Shown here piece after piece: positions 25,831 through 34,286 of a DNA stretch of 64,000 bases. The translations under genes were made by a program, and so were the position numbers. Below the pieces are notes generated by a model, which searched no databases, had not been told where the DNA came from, and worked only from the letters and a program-made list of their open reading frames with translations. Each line of letters starts with the position of its first letter. Position 1 is the stretch's first letter. The stretch is from contig CALKUK010000011.1 of the NCBI GenBank assembly GCA_937996655.1, positions 434,001 through 498,000 of the forward strand, given 5' to 3'. Source of the stretch: an uncultured Sphingomonadaceae bacterium. GTDB taxonomy: Bacteria; Pseudomonadota; Alphaproteobacteria; Sphingomonadales; Sphingomonadaceae.

Positions 25831-25858
25831 CCTGACCGATAGAGGCCCATGCCTATAT
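25831..25858 (+). promoter_or_regulatory. Possible eno promoter
   Basis: CTATAT (25853-25858), a typical alphaproteobacterial -10, lies 28 bases before the eno start; CCTGAC (25831-25836) is a plausible -35 with a 16-base spacer. Confidence 0.35.
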
Positions 25859-25885
25859 CGCCAAGCAGCTTCGGAGACTCATATA

Positions 25886-27157
25886 ATGACGGCTATCCTC
25901 GATATCCATGCCCGCCAGATTGTTGATAGCCGGGGCAACCCGACCGTTGAAGTTGATGTTCTTCTCGAAGACGGCAGTTTCGGGCGTGCAGCCGTTCCTT
26001 CCGGGGCCTCGACGGGGGCCTATGAAGCGGTTGAAAAGCGCGATGGCGACACCTCAAAATGGCTCGGCAAGGGCGTTCAATCCGCGGTCGATAATGTGAA
26101 TGGCGCGATTGCGGATGCGCTGCTCGGCATGGACGCGGAAGATCAAGCGGAAGTCGATGGCGCGATGATCGCGCTCGACGGGACTGACAATAAGGCCAAT
26201 CTCGGCGCCAATGCGATCCTCGGCGTCAGCCTGGCGACCGCCAAGGCCGCTGCTGATTCCCGCGGTTTGCCGCTGTATCGCTATGTCGGTGGCGTATCCG
26301 CGCATGTCCTGCCGGTCCCGATGATGAACATCATCAATGGTGGCGCCCATGCGGACAACCCCATCGACTTTCAGGAATTCATGATCATGCCCGTTGGTGC
26401 GGACACGATTTTTGATGCCGTGCGCATGGGCTCGGAAATCTTCCACACGCTGAAGAAGAAGCTGCACGATAAGGGGCTGGCAACAGCCGTGGGCGATGAA
26501 GGCGGCTTTGCGCCCAATCTGGCGTCGGCCCCCGCTGCACTAGATTTCATCATGCAGGCCATTGAAGCAGCCGGATATAAGCCCGGCGACGATGTGGTTC
26601 TCGCGCTGGATTGCGCGTCGACCGAATATTTCAAGGACGGCAAATACCATCTGGAAGGGGAAGGCCGCATCCTTTCCCCGGAAGAGCATGCCGATTATCT
26701 GGCTGACCTAGCGTCCAAATATCCGATCAAGTCGATCGAGGACGGTATGGGCGAAGATGATCGCGCGGGCTGGAAATATCTGACCGACAAGATCGGCGCA
26801 TCTTGCCAGCTGGTGGGCGATGACCTTTTCGTGACGAATCCCAGCCGCTTACGTGATGGCATTCAGGAAGGATTGGCAAATTCGATCCTTGTGAAGGTCA
26901 ACCAGATCGGAACGCTTACGGAGACGCTTGCGGCGGTCGATATGGCGCACCGCGCCCGTTACACCTCAGTCATGTCTCACCGTTCGGGTGAAACCGAAGA
27001 TGCCACAATTGCAGACCTCGCGGTCGCCACCAATTGCGGACAGATCAAGACCGGCAGCCTTGCCCGTTCCGACCGGCTCGCCAAGTATAACCAGTTGATC
27101 CGTATTGAAGAAGAGCTCGGACCCATTGCCCGCTACGCTGGACGATCAATTTTTTGA
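25886..27157 (+). CDS. eno: Enolase
   Basis: Enolase converts 2-phosphoglycerate to phosphoenolpyruvate in glycolysis and is also a degradosome partner in some bacteria. The 423-residue protein is full length, with the N-terminal DSRGNPTVEVDV, the catalytic Glu region GDEGGFAPNL, magnesium ligands in LALDCASTEYF, KSIEDGMGEDD and LVGDDLFVTN, and the active-site loop SHRSGETEDATIADLAV. It leads the conserved alphaproteobacterial order eno-ftsB-pdhA-pdhB, in which glycolysis feeds directly into pyruvate dehydrogenase. Confidence 0.97.
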   Translation: MTAILDIHARQIVDSRGNPTVEVDVLLEDGSFGRAAVPSGASTGAYEAVEKRDGDTSKWLGKGVQSAVDNVNGAIADALLGMDAEDQAEVDGAMIALDGTDNKANLGANAILGVSLATAKAAADSRGLPLYRYVGGVSAHVLPVPMMNIINGGAHADNPIDFQEFMIMPVGADTIFDAVRMGSEIFHTLKKKLHDKGLATAVGDEGGFAPNLASAPAALDFIMQAIEAAGYKPGDDVVLALDCASTEYFKDGKYHLEGEGRILSPEEHADYLADLASKYPIKSIEDGMGEDDRAGWKYLTDKIGASCQLVGDDLFVTNPSRLRDGIQEGLANSILVKVNQIGTLTETLAAVDMAHRARYTSVMSHRSGETEDATIADLAVATNCGQIKTGSLARSDRLAKYNQLIRIEEELGPIARYAGRSIF

Positions 27158-27163
27158 CCAACT

Positions 27164-27217
27164 GAGTCGATTTTGCGGCCAGTCGGGGTTGACCACTTGA
27201 ATCGCTTGTGATTCAAG
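27164..27217 (+). promoter_or_regulatory. Cluster of three GANTC sites upstream of ftsB
   Basis: GAGTC (27164), GAATC (27199) and GATTC (27210) lie within 51 bases in the 67-base gap before ftsB. GANTC is the CcrM methylation motif of alphaproteobacteria. The last two sit in a perfect inverted repeat, CTTGAATC (27196-27203) and GATTCAAG (27210-27217), which ends at the AAGGGA ribosome site. Confidence 0.5.
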
Positions 27218-27224
27218 GGACTAC

Positions 27225-27536
27225 ATGAAGAGGGCGAGAAATCTTTGGAACATGCTTCGGTCGGCAGCGACGCCGGCCCTTGCCATGATCATTGTCGCCT
27301 TCTTTGGTGGCTACGCGCTGTTCGGTGCGAACGGTGTGCTGGCGGGCTTTGAATACCGGCAGATGCTGGAGAAGCGGCAGGCCGAACTGGCGCTTCTTCA
27401 AAAGGAAAAGGCCGAAGTGGCCAACCGGGTTGTTCTGCTTGACCCGAAACGCGCCAATCCTGATCTGGTTGATGAACTTGTGCGCCGCGAACTTGGCCTC
27501 GCGCACCCTGATGAGGTCATCATTCCGCTTCACTAA
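27225..27536 (+). CDS. ftsB: FtsB/DivIC-type septum formation initiator
   Basis: The 103-residue bitopic protein has one membrane helix (about residues 10-33) and a periplasmic coiled coil (about 38-68, with QMLEKRQAELALLQKEKAEVANRV heptads), followed by a C-terminal segment VDELVRRELGLAHPDEVII typical of FtsB/DivIC. FtsB links FtsQ and FtsL to activation of septal cell-wall synthesis. It lies between eno and pdhA, the usual site in alphaproteobacteria. GANTC sites in its leader suggest cell-cycle timing. Confidence 0.88.
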   Translation: MKRARNLWNMLRSAATPALAMIIVAFFGGYALFGANGVLAGFEYRQMLEKRQAELALLQKEKAEVANRVVLLDPKRANPDLVDELVRRELGLAHPDEVIIPLH

Positions 27537-27651
27537 GCGGCTGCATTCGTTTCCGTAGCGTCAAAAAGGTTGCGTGCGGCGTTGCCGCCGCCGCCGAATG
27601 CTGCTTATAGGCGAGGTTCCAATTCTCCCCAGGATCGAGGAAGGTTCACTC

Positions 27652-28686
27652 TTGGCCAAGGCAGCAACAAAGAAGGCGCCGACCGAGCAAATCGCAAAAC
27701 CCGCAGAGCCGAAGCGCCATGCGGCAAACCGTGACGAATTGCTCAAACTCTATCGTGAAATGCTCCTCATTCGGCGTTTCGAAGAAAAAGCAGGCCAACT
27801 TTACGGCCTCGGCCTGATCGGTGGCTTCTGCCACCTTTACATCGGGCAAGAGGCTGTTGCTGCGGGCATTCAGACCGCGTTGAGCGAAAAAGACAGCGTG
27901 ATCACCGGCTATCGTGACCATGGCCATATGCTGTTGTGCGGCATCGATCCAAAGCTAGTGATGGCCGAACTGACAGGTCGTGAGGCCGGCATTTCGCGCG
28001 GCAAGGGCGGCTCGATGCACATGTTCTCGGTCGATCATAAATTTTATGGTGGCCATGGCATTGTCGGCGCTCAGGTGCCGCTCGGCGCTGGGCTCGCTTT
28101 TGCGCACAAGTATAATGAGGATGGCGGCATCTGCGTTGCTTATTTTGGCGACGGCGCAGCCAACCAAGGTCAGGTTTACGAGGCCTTCAACATGGCGGCA
28201 CTCTGGAAGCTGCCGATCATCTTCGTCGTTGAAAATAACCGCTATGCCATGGGCACGGCCGTCGACCGCTCGAGCGCGGAAACGCACTTCTGGCGGCGGG
28301 GCGAGGCTTTCCGTATCCCCGGCATGGTCTGCAACGGTATGGACGTGCTTGAAGTGCGCGGGGCGGCGCAGGCGGCCATTGATTTCGTCCGCGCGGGCAA
28401 CGGCCCGGTTGTGTTCGAGGCACAGACCTATCGCTATCGCGGCCATTCCATGTCGGACCCGGCCAAATACCGGTCGCGTGAGGAAGTCCAGCAAGTCCGT
28501 GAAAAGTCCGACCCCATTGAAGGTCTGAAGCACGATCTGGAATTGGCGGGCATTACCGAAGACGAATTGAAGGCCATCGACAAGGAGATCCGCAGCATCG
28601 TCAACGAGGCGGCCGATTTCGCCGAAACCTCGCCGGAACCTGATCCTTCCGAACTTTATACTGACGTGCTGGTGGAGAGCTATTGA
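27652..28686 (+). CDS. pdhA: Pyruvate dehydrogenase E1 component, alpha subunit
   Basis: With PdhB this subunit forms the thiamine-diphosphate E1 heterotetramer that decarboxylates pyruvate. The ThDP/Mg motif GDGAANQGQVYEAFNMAALW...NN and the phosphorylation-loop-like YRYRGHSMSDPAKYR are present. The frame extends upstream to 27574, but an AGGAAGG ribosome site points to the TTG at 27652, giving 344 residues and the family-like start LAKAATKKAPT. The pdhB start overlaps its stop by one base. Confidence 0.94.
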   Translation: MAKAATKKAPTEQIAKPAEPKRHAANRDELLKLYREMLLIRRFEEKAGQLYGLGLIGGFCHLYIGQEAVAAGIQTALSEKDSVITGYRDHGHMLLCGIDPKLVMAELTGREAGISRGKGGSMHMFSVDHKFYGGHGIVGAQVPLGAGLAFAHKYNEDGGICVAYFGDGAANQGQVYEAFNMAALWKLPIIFVVENNRYAMGTAVDRSSAETHFWRRGEAFRIPGMVCNGMDVLEVRGAAQAAIDFVRAGNGPVVFEAQTYRYRGHSMSDPAKYRSREEVQQVREKSDPIEGLKHDLELAGITEDELKAIDKEIRSIVNEAADFAETSPEPDPSELYTDVLVESY

Positions 28687-30044
28687 TGGCAACCGAACTG
28701 AAAATGCCGGCGCTTTCTCCGACGATGGAAGAAGGCACGCTCGCCAAGTGGCTGGTCAAGCCGGGGGATGCCGTCCGCTCGGGCGATATCCTTGCCGAAA
28801 TCGAAACCGATAAGGCCACTATGGAATTTGAGGCTGTCGATGAAGGCACTGTCGGGGAAATCCTGGTCGCCGCTGGGACGGACAATGTGAAGGTTGGCAC
28901 TGTCATTGCGACCATCGTAGGCGATGGTGAGCGTGCAGCGCCGAAGGCGGCTCCGGCATCTCCCGCACCCGCGCCCGCCGTCTCTGTGGTAGAGGCAAGT
29001 CCTGCGCCGCAGGCTGCGGCACCAGCTCTGACGCCGGCGGCTGTGGTGGATACCAATGGCGACACCATCCGTCTGACCGTGCGCGAAGCCCTTCGCGACG
29101 CGATGGCTGAAGAAATGCGGGCGGACCCGCGCGTCTTTGTCATGGGTGAGGAAGTCGCCGAATATCAGGGTGCCTATAAGGTGACTCAGGGCCTTCTTGA
29201 CGAATTTGGGGCCAAGCGTGTCATCGATACGCCGATCACTGAATATGGTTTTGCCGGGATCGGCACGGGCGCGGCGATGGGTGGCCTTCGCCCGATTGTT
29301 GAGTTCATGACCTTTAACTTCGCGATGCAAGCGATTGACCATATTATCAATTCTGCAGCGAAGACGAACTACATGTCCGGCGGTCAGATGCGGTGCCCGA
29401 TTGTGTTCCGAGGCCCCAATGGTGCGGCTTCTCGCGTGGGGGCGCAGCACAGCCAGAATTACGCTCCCTGGTATGCCAGTGTTCCCGGCCTTGTCGTGAT
29501 CGCACCCTATGATGCGGCCGACGCCAAGGGTCTGATGAAGTCTGCGATCCGCAGTCTGGATCCGGTGGTCTTTCTTGAAAATGAGCTGGTCTATGGACGC
29601 AGCTTTGACGTCCCCGTGGGCGAACATATCGTCCACATTGGCAAGGCGCGGACAATGCGCCCCGGCACAGACGTGACCATCGTCAGTTACTCCATCGGCG
29701 TCGGGCTTGCGCTTGAAGCGGCAGATGCGCTGGCGGGTGAGGGGATCGACGCCGAAGTCATCGATCTGCGTACCCTTCGTCCGCTCGACAAGGGGGCTGT
29801 GCTCGAAAGCTTATCCCGCACCAATCGTCTGGTGATTGTCGAGGAAGGCTGGCCAACCTGTTCCATCGCAAGCGAAATCATGGCGATCGCGATGGAAGAC
29901 GGGTTTGACTATCTGGACGCCCCGGTTGCCCGCGTGACGAACGTGGATGTGCCGCTGCCTTATGCCAACAACCTTGAAAAGCTGGCGTTGGTCACAACGG
30001 CCAGCGTGATCGAGGCTGTCCGGAAGGTCTGCTACCGCGCCTGA
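28686..30044 (+). CDS. pdhB: Pyruvate dehydrogenase E1 component, beta subunit with lipoyl domain
   Basis: The 452-residue protein fuses an N-terminal lipoyl domain (about 1-78, with the lipoylated Lys in ETDKATMEFEA) through an Ala/Pro-rich linker (about 80-120) to the E1 beta domain (about 125-452). E1 beta carries no lipoyl domain in most organisms; the fusion is a known feature of alphaproteobacteria such as rhizobia and Zymomonas. The E2 and E3 genes are not in the window. Confidence 0.95.
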   Translation: MATELKMPALSPTMEEGTLAKWLVKPGDAVRSGDILAEIETDKATMEFEAVDEGTVGEILVAAGTDNVKVGTVIATIVGDGERAAPKAAPASPAPAPAVSVVEASPAPQAAAPALTPAAVVDTNGDTIRLTVREALRDAMAEEMRADPRVFVMGEEVAEYQGAYKVTQGLLDEFGAKRVIDTPITEYGFAGIGTGAAMGGLRPIVEFMTFNFAMQAIDHIINSAAKTNYMSGGQMRCPIVFRGPNGAASRVGAQHSQNYAPWYASVPGLVVIAPYDAADAKGLMKSAIRSLDPVVFLENELVYGRSFDVPVGEHIVHIGKARTMRPGTDVTIVSYSIGVGLALEAADALAGEGIDAEVIDLRTLRPLDKGAVLESLSRTNRLVIVEEGWPTCSIASEIMAIAMEDGFDYLDAPVARVTNVDVPLPYANNLEKLALVTTASVIEAVRKVCYRA

Positions 30045-30050
30045 CGTCGG

Positions 30051-30731
30051 TCAGGTTGCGGAGAAGTTGGTGCACAACCGCTTCTGTGCGTTCGACATAT
30101 TCTGCAGGTTCGACAGGGTGTTGGTCGCCCGTTCTCGGACTGTATAGGCCGCTGTGTACCGAATGGTGCGGGGCTGAAAAAAGGCGTCGGCCATGACGGG
30201 ATCATATTGGTAGACAAGTTCTACGAACATGATGGCCGCGCCATTCATGGCCTGGATCTTTTTGCCCGCAGGCCCCATGCCGGCCGCCATGCTGGCGTCG
30301 GTCGTGCCATCGCCTTGTGCGCCATAGCTGGACTGGACATTCTTATTCCCGAAGCAACGCTGCCAGCGGATCATCTGGCCTGTCTTGGGCGATGCCAATC
30401 CGTTTGGCTCTAGGCTCGACAAAATGATGCGACCTTTGCTGCCGAGCTTCATTCCTTCGCCTGCCAGACGGGCACCGATCATCACTTCATTGATGTCCGC
30501 CTCGTCGATGGAAGTGCGCACGCGGCCGGCGTTATCGGCGACCATCAGCGCAATCTGGCTCGCGCGCATATTGGCGAGCGTGTAATTGGCCGTTTCAATG
30601 CCCACAAAGGTCATGGAAATCAGGATCGGCAAGGACAGGGCGAACTCCGTCATCGAAATGCCGGAGGTGTCCGCGCGGAGCCGGGCGGCCAGCGTTGAAA
30701 GCCGATGTCGGGTTGTCAGGAGCATGGTCAT
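30051..30731 (-). CDS. TadE/TadG-like pseudopilin assembly protein
   Basis: The 226-residue protein has a short basic N-terminus, then DTSGISMTEFALSLPILISMTFVGIE, the TadE-type signal with the conserved Glu at the start of a hydrophobic helix. TadE-like minor pseudopilins are exported and cleaved by the prepilin peptidase of Flp/Tad pili. The start was placed at the TGATG overlap with the upstream gene; an earlier in-frame ATG at 30740 is possible. It is the last gene of a three-gene tad cluster. No other tad genes (ATPase, secretin) are in the window. Confidence 0.82.
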   Translation of the reverse strand: MTMLLTTRHRLSTLAARLRADTSGISMTEFALSLPILISMTFVGIETANYTLANMRASQIALMVADNAGRVRTSIDEADINEVMIGARLAGEGMKLGSKGRIILSSLEPNGLASPKTGQMIRWQRCFGNKNVQSSYGAQGDGTTDASMAAGMGPAGKKIQAMNGAAIMFVELVYQYDPVMADAFFQPRTIRYTAAYTVRERATNTLSNLQNMSNAQKRLCTNFSAT

Positions 30732-31339
30732 CAGCTGCATCTCACAGGGGGAGTCGCCTGCGCCCCATAGGGCTGGTTGCGGACGATGGTTTTGACTGTC
30801 GAGCTTTGGTTGGTGCTCCAGCCTAGCAGGCCTGCCATCGGGAACAGGCGCGGGAAGGTGACATCCACCTGATAGTAGATGACGTCTTCTGCCCCGCCGA
30901 TGCCGGTGGAGCCGCCGCTTGCATCATAGACGTTGTTGCGGTTGGCATCTTCATAGCAGTCGCCGACGTTATAGCTCCCGACAGGTGCCGTATCGCTGGT
31001 GATCTTTTCCGGATTTCCGACAGCAGAGAAGTTGTCATAGCTCTTTTTGGTAATCTGGATCGATTGCGGGTTGGAGCGGGCGCTTGCCGGCAGAACGAGC
31101 TTCACGTTTTTGATGATTTCACTATCGACTTGCGTCGTCGTCATGCCGCCGACCGCAGATTGACGGGCCACCGCCTCGACAGTGCCGGTAATCACCGACT
31201 GAAGGTAGACGCGGTAGCCAATGTCGAGCGCGCCCATCGCCATGACGATGAAGACCGGCGCCACAAAGGCGAACTCGAGAAGAGCTGCGCCACGTTCATT
31301 GCGCCGAAGCCGGGCAAGAAGGGTATGGGCGCGGATCAT
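30731..31339 (-). CDS. tadE: TadE-family pilus assembly protein
   Basis: This 202-residue protein carries the classical TadE domain: RNERGAALLEFAFVAPVFIVM near residues 14-34, with Glu five residues into the hydrophobic helix. The rest is periplasmic. It overlaps tadG upstream by four bases and its downstream neighbour by one, so the three are translated as a unit. Confidence 0.87.
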   Translation of the reverse strand: MIRAHTLLARLRRNERGAALLEFAFVAPVFIVMAMGALDIGYRVYLQSVITGTVEAVARQSAVGGMTTTQVDSEIIKNVKLVLPASARSNPQSIQITKKSYDNFSAVGNPEKITSDTAPVGSYNVGDCYEDANRNNVYDASGGSTGIGGAEDVIYYQVDVTFPRLFPMAGLLGWSTNQSSTVKTIVRNQPYGAQATPPVRCS

Positions 31340-33522
31340 ACCGAGAGCCTCAAGCCACCGATGGTTTCAGCAATAGCCTTGAATTTCGCTTTCAGGGCCG
31401 TCGAACTGCTTGCGACGGCAGCATGATCACTGTCAGTCGCACAGTTGATGAGCGACTGGGGCAGAGACGAAATCCCGAACCCAACGACCCAGACAGTATA
31501 GCCTTTTGCCTTTGCCGCGTTGCAGATCATTTCCATGCGACGGTAATGCTTGTTGTTCATATCTGCCGACCCGTCATCGGTGTCGAGCTGATTGGTCGGC
31601 ACCTGACGCCCGTCGAGACGTGAGATACCCCAGGGACCGTAGTTCTGGTTGCGGGCGTCCATGGTGCCATCGGTCATGAACACAATGTGGCGACCGATTT
31701 GGAACCCGCCGGGGGCCTGCGCATCGTTATTTTCGCTGGAATAGATCCCGTCAGGCGACAGCATCCGCGCGCCCCAGACCATCCCGATGTCGTGCTGAGT
31801 CCCGCCGATAACAGCCAAGTTATTGACATAGTTTGAAAAGCTGGTGGACAAGCCAGAAACAACATCGCTGGTGTATTGGCTCAGCTTGCTGGCCGCACTG
31901 GGGCAGGCGGCCCAGCCGTTGGACTGCCAAGTGGCGTCACCTTGCCATTGGCCATCGGTGGAATCCCAGACCAATTCGGGAAGATGCGGCTTCCAGCGCT
32001 GCGCGTCTGTCGACGGCACCAGATCAATCTGCATGTCATAGGCCGTGCTTGGAATTGCAATCGCCGATGTCGCGGTAATCGTATTGACGCTTTGTGCTTC
32101 TTCAATACATCCGCGCCAGGCCACCGTTGTTGCGACTGGTATTTCGAGCGACGTCGATCCTATGCCCGACACGTTGTAGGTGCCTGTGGTCGACGACGTG
32201 TTGGCTGCGGAAAATGACGCATTCCAGCCGGTTCCGTTCTTCAAGCCGCTCACATTGATTGTGCCGCTCGTCTGCGTCCAAGCAGTGATCCGATCACGCT
32301 GCAGCCAGGTAATCGACTTTGTCGACGTCGCGGTTTGTGTTCTTGTGTATGACCCCGTGGCGCGTTCCAGCCAACATCCGTTGGTCCCACTGACGCTCTG
32401 CCAGCGATAGCGATAGCCGGTCACGGTGTGCGGATCCTGCTGGTTATAGGTCAAGACCTGCTGGCTCGGCGGCGCTGCGGCGCTGTAAGTTGCTGGATTA
32501 TTTGTGGTTGATTGCAAAGCCGGCCCGATCGCAGAGCCCGAAACATCGGTTCGCGCAATCATTGTCGTACTGCTGCCGGCAAGATTGTTTGTCGGCGTAC
32601 AAGTTGCGGAGGTGGTGGCCGTCGCGTGGCGGTACCGATAGCTGACGCCGCTTACGGTGATGGTTGATGATGCGGTCGTGCCAAGCAAAGCCCAGCCTGT
32701 AAAACCGGCGGACGTGTTAAACGAAGTGGGCATGGTTGAAGGAGACCAGGCCGACCAGGCGCTCAGTCCGGATTCTGAACCCAAGGAATAGGTCCACACT
32801 TGGCTGATCGTGGGGACCTTCGTCCGGTAGTTCGTGCTGTTCACAACCCAATCCGGGTTCAGAATGCGACCGACATTTACCCCGGAAGAATAAGGAACAA
32901 ATCCATAGCGAATACGGCCGGGGCCAGAGGCTTCCCCCGGTCCCAATTCAACGAAAAAGTCCTTCACGGCCTGTCGCAAGCCGGCAATTTTTGACTGGGT
33001 GTCACCGCTGATGGTTTGCGCCATGGAGCCGGATGTATCGAGCACGAAGACAACATCGGTGTTCGGAATGTTCAGCGTTGACGAGCAGTTGACCGAAACG
33101 TTGAAGTCTTCCTGGCCAAAAATCTTCATGACGGAGGCTGGTACGACGGCGGAGGCGGTGCCGGAAATGGTGCCGACGGTTGCGCCCTGCGTGTAGTTGT
33201 TCTGAAGATCCTTCACGCCGAATGAGGCCGTGGGGAAGTTAAAGTTGAAGAACTTCTTGCCTTCATTGATGTCGGCGGTGGTTGGGGTTTGGCCGGACAT
33301 GGAGCGGCGGGCCGCAAGCGCCCCCGCGTCACACGCATTCTGCAGGCGGGTGCGTGTCATGTAGATGCGGCTGAGGTCCACAGCACCGCCCACCATGGCG
33401 GCCATTGGAAAAACGGCAGCGGCCATCAGCGGCATGACGTTACCAGCCTGATTCTTGGCAATACGCGCCAGGAAGCCCCAATAATTCGTCTTTTTCAACG
33501 ATTTGCCCCCATTGATGTTCAT
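31336..33522 (-). CDS. tadG: TadG-like pilus protein with interrupted VWA domain
   Basis: The 728-residue protein begins with a TadG-type membrane segment (QAGNVMPLMAAAVFPMAAMVGGAVDLSR, about 25-52) and a conserved pilin-like region to about 140. A VWA domain follows with MIDAS DTSGSM at 162-167, but the later VWA strands, including GTQHDIGM (about 574) and FMTDG (about 615), lie some 400 residues further on. Between about 225 and 560 is a Ser/Thr-rich insert with repeated YRYR-type strands. A normal VWA domain needs about 200 residues. It leads the three-gene tad cluster and has a GGGG ribosome site before the ATG. Confidence 0.85.
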   Translation of the reverse strand: MNINGGKSLKKTNYWGFLARIAKNQAGNVMPLMAAAVFPMAAMVGGAVDLSRIYMTRTRLQNACDAGALAARRSMSGQTPTTADINEGKKFFNFNFPTASFGVKDLQNNYTQGATVGTISGTASAVVPASVMKIFGQEDFNVSVNCSSTLNIPNTDVVFVLDTSGSMAQTISGDTQSKIAGLRQAVKDFFVELGPGEASGPGRIRYGFVPYSSGVNVGRILNPDWVVNSTNYRTKVPTISQVWTYSLGSESGLSAWSAWSPSTMPTSFNTSAGFTGWALLGTTASSTITVSGVSYRYRHATATTSATCTPTNNLAGSSTTMIARTDVSGSAIGPALQSTTNNPATYSAAAPPSQQVLTYNQQDPHTVTGYRYRWQSVSGTNGCWLERATGSYTRTQTATSTKSITWLQRDRITAWTQTSGTINVSGLKNGTGWNASFSAANTSSTTGTYNVSGIGSTSLEIPVATTVAWRGCIEEAQSVNTITATSAIAIPSTAYDMQIDLVPSTDAQRWKPHLPELVWDSTDGQWQGDATWQSNGWAACPSAASKLSQYTSDVVSGLSTSFSNYVNNLAVIGGTQHDIGMVWGARMLSPDGIYSSENNDAQAPGGFQIGRHIVFMTDGTMDARNQNYGPWGISRLDGRQVPTNQLDTDDGSADMNNKHYRRMEMICNAAKAKGYTVWVVGFGISSLPQSLINCATDSDHAAVASSSTALKAKFKAIAETIGGLRLSV

Positions 33523-33604
33523 ACTTGCCCCACCAGAAACTCTTGTTCAGTAGGAGCTATGCGCCAGACAGGGCTAACGTCGGTTGAAAGAGGACGGTTA
33601 ACAC

Positions 33605-34231
33605 GTGGTAATGGTTAAAGAGCCAGATCGGTTGCTTTCGCTCGCTTATGCGGGGGCTGTTCTGCGCCCGAAGCTGGAGGCGGCCTTTGCGCTCGACAGG
33701 GCCCTCGCCGATATTCTGCGGAATGTTCGGGAACCGATGATCGCTCGCATCCGTCTTGCTTGGTGGCGCGAACAGATTGAAGCGCTTGCCCATGGCGGCA
33801 CTGCGGCGCCAGAACCTCTCTTGACCCTCCTTCAGGCCCGGTTCGCCGCGGCAGACCTTACCCCTCTGTCTGACTTGCCCGATGCTTGGGATCGGCTTTT
33901 GGAAGACCCCCTCACTCTGGAGGCAATACAGCGATTTGCCTTGGAGCGGGCAGCGGCGCTTGCATCGGTTTTCCACGCGCCGACGTTAACCAATCCTCTG
34001 ACCTTCTGGTCGTTGGTTGATTTCGCTTTTCATTGCTCGGACCCGCAATTGGCGGAAGATGTCCTTGCTTTGGCTGGCCCGATGACGCCCCAGAAATTTA
34101 AAGGTCTGCCGCGGCCGCTGCGGGTTTTGGTGGGCCTTGCGGTCGATGATCTCGCTCGGTCCGACCAGCGCTCCCCCGGCGCGCCCGTCCGGTTGCTCCG
34201 CGCCTTTCGCCATGCCTTCTTGACGTCATAG
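33605..34231 (+). CDS. Short squalene/phytoene-synthase-like protein
   Basis: The 208-residue protein matches the N-terminal part of the squalene/phytoene synthase fold, best seen in REPMIARIRLAWWREQIEAL near residue 45. It is shorter than active synthases (about 280-350 residues) and I do not see the two DxxxD substrate-binding motifs, so it may be a non-catalytic relative of the NDUFAF6 type, which is involved in respiratory complex I assembly in mitochondria. Start GTG at 33605 or ATG at 33611. It is divergent from tadG. Confidence 0.65.
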   Translation: MVMVKEPDRLLSLAYAGAVLRPKLEAAFALDRALADILRNVREPMIARIRLAWWREQIEALAHGGTAAPEPLLTLLQARFAAADLTPLSDLPDAWDRLLEDPLTLEAIQRFALERAAALASVFHAPTLTNPLTFWSLVDFAFHCSDPQLAEDVLALAGPMTPQKFKGLPRPLRVLVGLAVDDLARSDQRSPGAPVRLLRAFRHAFLTS

Positions 34232-34286
34232 CTGGACAGGGCGCCGGCAAAGCGTATCATGTCGCATTCATACAAAGAGGTGCGAT

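Noticed and set aside
33596..33620. TTAA...TTAA pair before the squalene/phytoene-synthase-like gene as a CtrA site
   Set aside because: The spacing is 13 bases, not 7.
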